This document shows positions 54,168-61,390 of a stretch of DNA of 64,000 nt, piece after piece. Source of the stretch: Ketobacter sp963922875 (GTDB taxonomy: Bacteria; Pseudomonadota; Gammaproteobacteria; Pseudomonadales; Ketobacteraceae); assembly GCA_963922875.1 (NCBI GenBank), contig CAWUJH010000001.1:434001-498000 (forward strand), in the 5' to 3' direction. Both the position numbers and the translations under genes were made by a program. The notes beneath the pieces are model-generated. The model saw only the letters and a program-made list of their open reading frames with translations, was not told the DNA's origin and searched no databases. How positions within the stretch are numbered: position 1 is the stretch's first letter; the number at the start of each line of letters is the position of its first letter.

Positions 54168-55592
54168 TTATAAAGCCACAATAATTTGTCCCAATATTTT
54201 TAAAGCTTCTTCAATTTCTGAGTTCCACGTGTTGCCGTAGTTTAATCTTATACAATTGCGAAAGCGCCGTGATGCTGAAAATATTGGGCCCGGCGCAATA
54301 CTGATACCTTGCGCCAGTGCCAGTTTAAATAATTGCAAAGAATCCACATGAACCGGCAATTCAACCCATAAAAAATATCCACCTTGAGGCTGGGTTACAC
54401 GGGTTTCGGGTGGGAAATGCTTTTCTATTGCCAGCAACATTTTACGCTGTTGATCCTGCATTTTTTCGCGTAATTTACGCAAGTGGCGATCATAGCTACC
54501 AAATTGTAGATAGTCTGCAATAGCCGCCTGTGCAGGTACCGATGGTGAAATGGTTGACATCAATTGCGCGCGGTAAATACTTTCACTAAACTGCCCCCCC
54601 GCGACCCAACCTACCCGGTACCCAGGCGCCAAACATTTCGAGAAAGAACTGCAATACATCACTAAATCGTGTTCATCAAAACTTTTTATCGGCTTGGCTT
54701 GCTGGCTGCCAAAATATAGCTCGGCATACACATCATCCTCGACGGTAGGAAGCTGATATTTCGCAATTAACTCACAAAATACTTTTTTGTTATCATCACT
54801 CATGCTCGCGCCAAGTGGATTTTGATAGCTACTCATTAGCCAAATGGCTTTGATGGGTAAGCGTTTAAGGCTGTCTTCTAAGACATCGAGATCTATCCCG
54901 CCACTCGGATGAACCGGAATTTCCACGGCTTTTAATTTTAACCGCTCCAAAACCTGTAGGCTCGCATAAAACGCTGGAGACTCAATAGCAACCATATCGC
55001 CCGCTTGCGTCACCGCTTGAAGTGATAAGCTAAGCGCTTCCATCGCACCACTGGTAATAACCAACTCATCTGCGGAATATCTATTGCCAGCCGAAATGGC
55101 CCGTAGCAGGATTTGCCTGCGCAGGTTGGCGTTACTACTGGTCATATCTGAGATAATCGCATCCGGCGATAAGTCGCGCAGCGCCTTATTCATCGAGCGG
55201 GCTAAGCGAGGCAGCGGAAATAAATCGGGACTGGGAAATGCCGAGCCTAATGGTGTAATACTGGGATCTTTGATGGAATTCAGCACCGAAAAAACCAGTT
55301 CACTGACATCAACGTCGGTGGCTGAAATTTGATGATTGGCAGGGTTGTTATCACTGAGCTCTGGTTCAGCCATCAGGCTGCAAGCATTATTCCTTACGAT
55401 ATACCCTGAACGCGATCGCGCTTCAATTAAGCCTCGGCGCTCCAATAGATAATAAGCCTGGAAAACCGTTGAGGCGCTCACATTATGGGTGCGACTGGCC
55501 GTGCGTACAGAAGGTATTTTTTCTCCTGGGCTAAGGATCTCGCTGCGAATGAGTTCAGCGATTTCTTCAGCCAGGCGCTCATAAAGTTTCAT
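54168..55592 (-). CDS. MocR-type regulator (GntR HTH fused to aminotransferase-like domain)
   Basis: 474 residues. N-terminal GntR winged HTH (about 1-70: ERLAEEIAELIRSEIL, then KIPSVRTASRTHNVSASTV, seen as PSVRTASR). The remainder is a fold-type-I PLP aminotransferase domain (about 110-470) with ITSGAMEALSLSL, SSYQNPLGASM, EDDVYAELYFG and the PLP-lysine region YCSSFSKCLAPGYRVGW. MocR proteins sense PLP or amino-acid-type ligands and control vitamin B6, GABA or taurine genes. The start overlaps the ccoG stop by 4 bases (ATGA-type), so the regulator is co-transcribed with ccoG. It may act on the two CTGT/ACAG repeats in the divergent promoter. Confidence 0.92.
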   Translation of the reverse strand: MKLYERLAEEIAELIRSEILSPGEKIPSVRTASRTHNVSASTVFQAYYLLERRGLIEARSRSGYIVRNNACSLMAEPELSDNNPANHQISATDVDVSELVFSVLNSIKDPSITPLGSAFPSPDLFPLPRLARSMNKALRDLSPDAIISDMTSSNANLRRQILLRAISAGNRYSADELVITSGAMEALSLSLQAVTQAGDMVAIESPAFYASLQVLERLKLKAVEIPVHPSGGIDLDVLEDSLKRLPIKAIWLMSSYQNPLGASMSDDNKKVFCELIAKYQLPTVEDDVYAELYFGSQQAKPIKSFDEHDLVMYCSSFSKCLAPGYRVGWVAGGQFSESIYRAQLMSTISPSVPAQAAIADYLQFGSYDRHLRKLREKMQDQQRKMLLAIEKHFPPETRVTQPQGGYFLWVELPVHVDSLQLFKLALAQGISIAPGPIFSASRRFRNCIRLNYGNTWNSEIEEALKILGQIIVAL

Positions 55593-57085
55593 AGCTTAGT
55601 CTTCGGTAAAAATTCAGGTTTCTTTTTATTGAATAAAAAGGTGGCTGTCTGGGTTGCCATATCATTGGGCCTAAGGGTATTAACAATATTGAAATCAAAT
55701 TTAATGGCACTATCCTCTTGAGCTGCAAGACCCTGATTTTTAAAGGCAACCGCTACGGGTAAATCCAGTCGCTCGCCCGGCGCTACATTCACTTGATAAT
55801 CGCGAGTTAAATAAAGAGGCTTATCGCTTTCCAGCATCATCTTGTACGTTTGGGCTAGTTGAGTTTTGTTCGTTATTTTAAGAACATAAACATTGACCTC
55901 TTCGCCCAAGGTATTAACTCGTACCACATTCCTATCGCGATGAACACTTAGGCCAACTTGATCACGACCCTGTAAGTTTAAAGCAAGTATACTCATCACC
56001 ACACCGAATACAGCAATATAGCCAATAAAACGGGCTCTTTTGAATAATGGCTCGCCGTCTTTGGGGTTATTGGCATCGGCTGCTAATTTACGCTCACTGG
56101 TGTAGCCCACCAAACCCGGTTCATAGCCCATTTTTTCCATAACCGAGTCACAGGCATCCACACAGGCGGCACAAGCGATGCAATCCAATTGCAGGCCATT
56201 GCGAATGTCTATTCCCGTTGGGCAAACCTGTACGCACATGCGACAGTCAATACAATCACCCAAGCCCTGGGAGCGATAATCTTCGCCTTTACGGCGCGAT
56301 CCTCGTCCTTCTCCGCGCTTAGCATCGTAACCAATAATAGTCGTATCTTTATCAAACATCACAATTTGAAAGCGCGCATAAGGGCATGCATGCGCACAGA
56401 CTTTTTCCCGTAGCCAGCCTGCATTCAGGTACGTTAGCGTACTGATAGTGACGATCCAAAAGGCATAATTCACGTCAAGCTGGAATCTGACTAAATCGCT
56501 TACCAGCTCCCGCACTGGCATAAAGTAGCCCACAAAAGCGATCGCCGTTGCGATTGAGGCTAATCCCCACAGCAAATGTTTGGTACCACGTCGAATGATT
56601 TTATTACTTGACCATGATTCGGTATCCAGACGTGCCCGTCGAAAGCTGTCGCCCTCAGTGACTTTTTCGATCCACATAAATGCCCAGGTCCAGGAGCTTT
56701 GAGGGCAGGCATAACCGCACCAGATTCGGCCAGCGATTGCCGTAACGGCAAATAGTAGCAGTGCACTAACAATCAATATAAAGGTAAGCAGAATAAAGTC
56801 TTCAGGAAAAAATGTAGCACCAAAGATATAGAATTTTCGCTGGCTTAAGTCCCACAATACCGCTTGATGCCCATTCCAATTGAGCCACGACGCCCCAAAA
56901 AATACAGTTGCCAGAATACCTGCCATACCAATCCGGAGGCTACGAAACTTACCCTTAAAGCTGCGGGTATGAATTTTACCGCCCTTTTGCGAAGGGGTAA
57001 GACGTCCATTTGACTCTTCACTTAGCTGCTTTAGCGCAATTAACTCGTTCATAGTTGAGATATCCAGTTGAATACTTGCCACCAT
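55589..57085 (-). CDS. ccoG: Cytochrome c oxidase accessory protein CcoG (FixG/RdxA), [4Fe-4S] membrane protein
   Basis: 498 residues. Five or so membrane helices (the first near 53-70), with CGYACPQSSW and HACPYARFQIV typical of the family, then two [4Fe-4S] motifs CIDCRMCVQVCP and CIACAACVDACD (about 255-290), and a C-terminal Ig-like domain of the FixG type (about 385-490). CcoG is a cupric reductase needed for copper delivery to cbb3 oxidases. No ccoNOQP genes are in this window, and the copy is instead coupled to a MocR regulator and divergent from sulfite reductase, so it may be an orphan paralogue with a redox role in sulfur metabolism. Confidence 0.9.
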   Translation of the reverse strand: MVASIQLDISTMNELIALKQLSEESNGRLTPSQKGGKIHTRSFKGKFRSLRIGMAGILATVFFGASWLNWNGHQAVLWDLSQRKFYIFGATFFPEDFILLTFILIVSALLLFAVTAIAGRIWCGYACPQSSWTWAFMWIEKVTEGDSFRRARLDTESWSSNKIIRRGTKHLLWGLASIATAIAFVGYFMPVRELVSDLVRFQLDVNYAFWIVTISTLTYLNAGWLREKVCAHACPYARFQIVMFDKDTTIIGYDAKRGEGRGSRRKGEDYRSQGLGDCIDCRMCVQVCPTGIDIRNGLQLDCIACAACVDACDSVMEKMGYEPGLVGYTSERKLAADANNPKDGEPLFKRARFIGYIAVFGVVMSILALNLQGRDQVGLSVHRDRNVVRVNTLGEEVNVYVLKITNKTQLAQTYKMMLESDKPLYLTRDYQVNVAPGERLDLPVAVAFKNQGLAAQEDSAIKFDFNIVNTLRPNDMATQTATFLFNKKKPEFLPKTKL

Positions 57086-57096
57086 TATCTGGTTGC

Positions 57097-57115
57097 ATCT
57101 GTACTGGAAACAGAT
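57097..57115. promoter_or_regulatory. Inverted repeat ATCTGT-N7-ACAGAT upstream of ccoG
   Basis: Perfect 6-bp arms, 12 bases upstream of the ccoG start codon. The core CTGTACT...AACAG is shared with the repeat on the cysI side when that is read on the opposite strand. Candidate MocR operator. Confidence 0.5.
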
Positions 57116-57201
57116 TCAGAACTTTAAAAATTCACCCTATCAGATGAGGCTAGGGTGACTCAGGTTAAGGCATCTGATACGCAAACATTCCGCTAATCTG
57201 C

Positions 57202-57221
57202 AACTGTTATGGAGTACAGTT
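57202..57221. promoter_or_regulatory. Inverted repeat AACTGT-N8-ACAGTT upstream of sulfite reductase gene
   Basis: Perfect 6-bp arms. Read on the minus strand it is CTGTACT-CCAT-AACAG, very like the repeat near ccoG. It also fits the CTGT-N8-ACAG form of an enterobacterial LexA box, but the centre is not AT-alternating and the target gene is not an SOS gene. Candidate operator of the neighbouring MocR protein. Confidence 0.5.
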
Positions 57222-57273
57222 CGACGCTAATTTTGAGGCCTGATTATTTGCTGCCGAAAGGAGAGTCACTGGA

Positions 57274-58953
57274 ATGTATAACTACGACGACTACGATCAT
57301 AGATTGGTGCGTGAACGCGTAGCGCAATTCAGGGATCAAGTAACTCGCCGTCTGGCCGATGATTTGTCGGAGGAGGAATTTCTTCCTCTACGCTTACAAA
57401 ACGGGCTCTATTTACAAAAACATGCTTACATGTTGCGGGTGGCAATACCCTACGGAGTTTTATCCAGCGATCAATTACGCACTCTGTCCTATATTGCAAC
57501 GACCTACGACAAGGGTTATGGCCACCTCACAACTCGGCAAAATATTCAATTTAATTGGATTCAGTTAGAACAAACTCCCGATATTCTGGAATGTCTCGCC
57601 GCCGCACAAATGCATGCCATTCAAACCTCTGGCAACTGTGTTCGTAATGTAACAACCGATGCCTTTGCTGGTGTTGCTGCGGACGAAATATTGGACCCTC
57701 GACCATTAGCCGAACTGTTACGTCAGTGGTCAACTCTGAATCCTGAATTTCTTTTCTTACCTCGCAAATTTAAAATTGCCATTTATTCGGCCAAGCAAGA
57801 TCGTGCGGCGGTTAAAGTCCACGACATAGGTCTGCATTTGTATTCTGGCGATAATGGCGAGATGTTGCTGCAAGTCTATGTGGGAGGCGGCTTAGGCCGT
57901 ACACCCATGATTGGTTTGTCTCTCAAAGCGGATCTGCCCTGGTATCACCTCCTGTCGTATGTTGAGGCCATTTTACGGGTGTATAATCGCTATGGACGAC
58001 GCGATAATAAATACAAAGCACGCATCAAAATACTGGTAAAGGCTTTGGGGATCGAGACTTTTGCCGAGGAAGTCAACCAAGAGTGGCAACTCATTAGCCG
58101 TGGCCCTACACAGGTTACTTCCCAAGAGTATGAGCGTATAGCCAAAAATTTCAGTGCCCCAAACTATGACTTTTTCGCGGCGCACAACTTCGAATACAAC
58201 ACCCAGCGCTCGCGGCACCCGGAGTTTGCACGCTGGACATCAAAGAATCTGGTTGCCCATAAAATATCGGGCTATGCGGCCGTAATTATTTCCACCAAAC
58301 CGGGAATTAACTCACCACCGGGCGATGTTACCGCTCAGCAAATGGTGGCGATCGCTTCACTCGCGGATAGATACAGCTTTGGAGAAATTCGCGTTACTCA
58401 TGAACAAAACTTTGTACTTCCCAATGTGCCCAAAGCCGATTTATTCAGGCTATGGCAGGCATTAGAGTGTTTGGGATTAGCCACGCCGAATGCAGGCTTG
58501 CTTACCGACATTATCGCTTGCCCAGGTGGCGATTTTTGTTCCTTGGCAAATGCCAAATCTATTCCTATTGCTCATGCAATCCAACAGCGGTTTGAAGATC
58601 TGGATTATTTACATGATCTGGGTGAAATCAGTTTAAATATTTCCGGCTGTATGAACGCCTGTGGTCATCACCATATTGGTAATATCGGCATATTAGGCGT
58701 TGATAAAAATGGAGAGGAATTTTATCAGGTTACGGTGGGAGGTAGTCAGGGCAATAATAGCAACTTGGGTAAAGTAATCGGCCCGGCCTTTTCTGCCTAT
58801 GAAATTCCCGACGTCATCGAAAAAATTATAGAAGTTTATACTCTTCATCGCAGATCAAATGAATCCTTTCTGGCTTTGTTTCAACGCATTGGAATAGAGC
58901 CCTTTAAAGCGGCGGTTTATGCCAAGAAGGTTATCGCTGGAGCAGCAAACTAA
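57274..58953 (+). CDS. cysI: Siroheme nitrite/sulfite reductase (hemoprotein subunit)
   Basis: 559 residues; ATG preceded by AAAGGAGAG. It has the duplicated ferredoxin-like nitrite/sulfite reductase fold: first half with TTRQNIQFNWI and GNCVRNVTTDAFAG, second half with the [4Fe-4S]-siroheme ligands CPGGDFC (about 419-425) and SGCMNACGHHH (Cys about 458 and 462). It reduces sulfite to sulfide for cysteine synthesis using NADPH or ferredoxin electrons; no flavoprotein cysJ is nearby, so a ferredoxin or other reductase is presumed. Nitrite as substrate is not excluded. It overlaps the DUF934 gene by 1 base, the standard pairing for assimilatory sulfite reductase in proteobacteria. Confidence 0.9.
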   Translation: MYNYDDYDHRLVRERVAQFRDQVTRRLADDLSEEEFLPLRLQNGLYLQKHAYMLRVAIPYGVLSSDQLRTLSYIATTYDKGYGHLTTRQNIQFNWIQLEQTPDILECLAAAQMHAIQTSGNCVRNVTTDAFAGVAADEILDPRPLAELLRQWSTLNPEFLFLPRKFKIAIYSAKQDRAAVKVHDIGLHLYSGDNGEMLLQVYVGGGLGRTPMIGLSLKADLPWYHLLSYVEAILRVYNRYGRRDNKYKARIKILVKALGIETFAEEVNQEWQLISRGPTQVTSQEYERIAKNFSAPNYDFFAAHNFEYNTQRSRHPEFARWTSKNLVAHKISGYAAVIISTKPGINSPPGDVTAQQMVAIASLADRYSFGEIRVTHEQNFVLPNVPKADLFRLWQALECLGLATPNAGLLTDIIACPGGDFCSLANAKSIPIAHAIQQRFEDLDYLHDLGEISLNISGCMNACGHHHIGNIGILGVDKNGEEFYQVTVGGSQGNNSNLGKVIGPAFSAYEIPDVIEKIIEVYTLHRRSNESFLALFQRIGIEPFKAAVYAKKVIAGAAN

Positions 58954-59489
58954 TGGACAACATTATACTTTTAGATAACGGTAACGCGCAGATTATCGAG
59001 CATGACCCATGGATATTTATTAATGGGCAAGAGGAACTGTTAATTCATTCTGGATACGACACATTAATTCTGCCGCTAGCCCTTTGGAAACAGCAACAGC
59101 CCGATGAAGTGCTGCAGGGACAACAACAAAGTGTCCAAGGTATTTGGCTGTCACCGAACGACTCAGAAATAGAACTTGAACCATGGCTGCAGGTGATTCC
59201 GATCATTGCATTGCAATTTCCTGACTTTCGCGACGGCCGAGCTTACAGTCAAGCATTTATGCTGCGTACCCGTTTAGGGTGGACCGGTGAGCTGCGCGCC
59301 GTTGGCGATGTACTGCGCGATCAACTAAGTCATATGCGCCAGTGCGGATTCTCAAGTTTTGCTGTTCGCGGCGATAAATCCGTTACCGAAGCGATCAAAG
59401 GGCTAACCGGTATCAGCGTATTATACGGGCGTTCCGCCATTGAACCGCGCCCCTTGTTTCATCGGCGTGATAGGGTAGAACCAGAGTGA
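58953..59489 (+). CDS. DUF934 family protein, partner of sulfite reductase
   Basis: 178 residues. The family core is visible: IALQFPDFRDGRAYSQAFMLR, read as FPDFRDGRAYSQA (about 90-102), followed by RLGWTGELRAVGDVLRDQL and FSSFAVRGDK. DUF934 genes sit next to cysI-type genes throughout proteobacteria and are thought to support sulfite reduction or electron delivery; the biochemical role is not settled. It begins on the last base of the cysI stop codon, so the two are co-translated. Confidence 0.88.
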   Translation: MDNIILLDNGNAQIIEHDPWIFINGQEELLIHSGYDTLILPLALWKQQQPDEVLQGQQQSVQGIWLSPNDSEIELEPWLQVIPIIALQFPDFRDGRAYSQAFMLRTRLGWTGELRAVGDVLRDQLSHMRQCGFSSFAVRGDKSVTEAIKGLTGISVLYGRSAIEPRPLFHRRDRVEPE

Positions 59490-59490
59490 C

Positions 59491-59508
59491 TCAACTTAAC
59501 AGTTGAGC
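59491..59508 (+). other. Short hairpin after the sulfite reductase operon
   Basis: CTCAACT-TAAC-AGTTGAG forms a 7-bp stem with a 4-base loop 2 bases after the DUF934 stop. There is no U-tract, so it is at most a weak terminator or mRNA 3'-end protector. Confidence 0.4.
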
Positions 59509-59582
59509 AAAGAAAGCCTCTCCAGACAGGTCTTGTCGGGGGTAATCCCGTTTGGCATAAATCGCTCTTAATACCAACAATA

Positions 59583-59631
59583 AATGTCTAAAAATATCTA
59601 GAAATATCTAAACTATGGCTTCTTAGACATT
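59583..59631. repeat. Tandem 10-base repeats and a 9-bp inverted repeat at the 3' end of the AlbA_2 gene
   Basis: On the minus strand TAGATATTTC, TAGATATTTT and TAGACATTTA follow in tandem just after the stop codon. The arms AATGTCTAA (59583-59591) and TTAGACATT (59623-59631) are a perfect inverted repeat, one arm lying inside the coding end. They may form a hairpin at the transcript end or mark an insertion boundary. Confidence 0.45.
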
Positions 59632-61253
59632 CGCCAGGATTTACCTTCAGGCTCAATCACCCCCTCATGTTTCAAGGCCTGTAGCAGGTTTTTGACCTTA
59701 TTGTCCTTCTGAGTGGCATCAAGAACATCGGGCAACTTGTCTAAAAGGAGCCTGTTAATGTCTATACGCTTTGCTGTGCCGAACTTCTCCAGATATTCAA
59801 TAATCATCTGTTTGTAGTGCTGATCATCAAAGGCCCTGTTACGGATATATTGCGCCCGTTCTCCACTATGGTCGGCCACTTGCGCTGAAATATGAAAGTT
59901 AGGCTTGCGGCCCTCAATAAGCCCGAGGGCTTTCAGGTGTTTGGTCTGATCGTCGGTGAGCGGTTTACGCTTTTGTACCCGATCAAGCAGCAGAATGTCT
60001 TCCAGGGTCAGGTCAGGATATTCGGCCAACTTTCTTGCGTAGGCCATATCTACTACCCGGCCAGTGATGGTGACCTGAACGCGATTGTCCTGTAGCTCGT
60101 ATTCCGGTAACGGGAAATAACGCTTCTTCTGGATAAGAAACATCTTGCGAATGCCACTGCCGATGGTGTCAATCAGGTTCAGATTTACCATGGCGTCGGT
60201 TAAAAAGCGGTTGCGGTAACGGCTCTCTGGGGCATCTGCCTTTATCACAGATTCTACCGAGCCAGGAATGAACTGACCCAAGTTGCTGAAGCACAAGCGG
60301 CCATCTTCGAACTCAACCACGGAGACCTTTCCGCCTAGCTCGTAATCCTGATGAGCAATCGCATTATTGAGTGCCTCACGGATAATGTAAGGGTCGTACT
60401 GATCTACTTCCTCGGGAAACAGTGTGCCTTCTTTCATATATCGGTACTTCAAGTTGCGAACCTTGTGAAATACCTCATCGACACTCAACAACAGCGGGCA
60501 GCCAAAGTGCTGGTAGTCGCGCTCAAATCCATCTCTGTCTTTAAGAATCCAAGTTACTGTTGCCGATGCAGGATTAAGGAAGTGAGACGCTTCTGTTCTA
60601 CCCAGCAACAGAATCGCTGTGCGGGTAATTTGATCATTAATTGTAAGCTTTGCTTTGTTCAAGAATGTAGCGACGCTCCATTGTTCGGCTTCATTCGCCA
60701 ATTTAGGATTCTTATGAATAAAGTTCTCACGAGCAATCGCAATGGCTTCTGGATCGAGGTCGTTAACCGACGCGGATGGCAGCACCACCGCACTCCAGTC
60801 AGTGGTGCGATTTTGAGTGCGTATCCGCTCTATTTCTTCCAAGTTCAGCGGCCCCAGCGATTCGCCATCCCTACCGTAATAGTGGCCATTCCAGGCAATA
60901 GGCAAACCCTGAGGTGCGGAGGGAATTTCGAACAATAATACCCTGCCATCAGGGTGATCGATTTCATAAATATCCAAAAAAGTCAGGCGGTTGGTGGTTT
61001 TATCGGCGATTTCTTTTTTGAGGGACTGCAAATCCTTAGGGTTAATACGAAACTGGCTGCCGACAACAGTTTGATTATCTTTCACGCCAAAAACCAGCCA
61101 AGCGCGCTTAAGGTGCTTTAGATTGGCTTCATTACACAGTGCAGAAAAGTATTTTCCGATTTTGTCGAAGGTGTAAGAATTCTTTGCTTCTTTAAATTCT
61201 GCAATCTCATTTTCACAGTGCAGGCTTAACAGCCGATTTAATATCTCGTTCAT
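59613..61253 (-). CDS. Schlafen/AlbA_2-domain putative DNA-binding ATPase-like regulator
   Basis: 546 residues; ATG preceded by AAGG. The N-terminal AlbA_2 (Schlafen-like) domain (about 8-135) has ENEIAEFKEAKNSYTFDKIG and WLVFGVKD. A GHKL-ATPase-like C-terminal region of the RecG-C type follows (about 265-400) with REALNNAIAHQDYELGG, CFSNLGQFIPG and TIGSGIRKMF. The tail (about 400-546) is likely a winged-helix pair. Proteins of this type are common accessory genes and occur near mobile or defence elements, but their function is usually unknown. It stands on the same strand as glmS, in the downstream flank where Tn7-like elements insert. Confidence 0.85.
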   Translation of the reverse strand: MNEILNRLLSLHCENEIAEFKEAKNSYTFDKIGKYFSALCNEANLKHLKRAWLVFGVKDNQTVVGSQFRINPKDLQSLKKEIADKTTNRLTFLDIYEIDHPDGRVLLFEIPSAPQGLPIAWNGHYYGRDGESLGPLNLEEIERIRTQNRTTDWSAVVLPSASVNDLDPEAIAIARENFIHKNPKLANEAEQWSVATFLNKAKLTINDQITRTAILLLGRTEASHFLNPASATVTWILKDRDGFERDYQHFGCPLLLSVDEVFHKVRNLKYRYMKEGTLFPEEVDQYDPYIIREALNNAIAHQDYELGGKVSVVEFEDGRLCFSNLGQFIPGSVESVIKADAPESRYRNRFLTDAMVNLNLIDTIGSGIRKMFLIQKKRYFPLPEYELQDNRVQVTITGRVVDMAYARKLAEYPDLTLEDILLLDRVQKRKPLTDDQTKHLKALGLIEGRKPNFHISAQVADHSGERAQYIRNRAFDDQHYKQMIIEYLEKFGTAKRIDINRLLLDKLPDVLDATQKDNKVKNLLQALKHEGVIEPEGKSWRMSKKP

Positions 61254-61390
61254 AAGTGGCCTTTATGCAGAGAGCATTCTTCGCTTCAGTGTTTCGATAC
61301 CGCGTTTTGGCCATAAAAACCCATCCTTGCAAGTTTCAATAAAGGCTAGCCCAGATAATCTCTGGTAAACAACATGATTACTCTCCAACC
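61254..61390 (-). other. Downstream flank of glmS, position of the classical attTn7
   Basis: The last codons of glmS keep the conserved tail (LAKSVTVE) recognised by TnsD-type proteins, and insertion normally falls about 25 bases beyond the stop (near 61366). No Tn7-like end repeats or transposition genes were seen in the window, so the site appears unoccupied, unless the adjacent AlbA_2 gene is cargo left by an old element. Confidence 0.4.
61263..61388 (-). CDS. Possible 41-codon ORF between glmS and the AlbA_2 gene
   Basis: A TTG 2 bases after the glmS stop opens a frame of 41 codons that ends 9 bases before the AlbA_2 start. The translation looks protein-like (LSGLAFIETCKDGFLWPKR, then GIETLKRRMLSA). 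GGTGGAATAGGG directly upstream could serve as a ribosome-binding site. The spacing suggests translational coupling with glmS, or it may be a remnant of a longer gene. No family recognised. Confidence 0.3.
   Translation of the reverse strand: MESNHVVYQRLSGLAFIETCKDGFLWPKRGIETLKRRMLSA

Noticed and set aside
57202..57221. LexA (SOS) box before the sulfite reductase gene
   Set aside because: The sequence fits CTGT-N8-ACAG, but the centre is not the usual alternating AT, the gene is not an SOS gene, and a closely related repeat with 7-base spacing sits on the ccoG side, which points to a local regulator.
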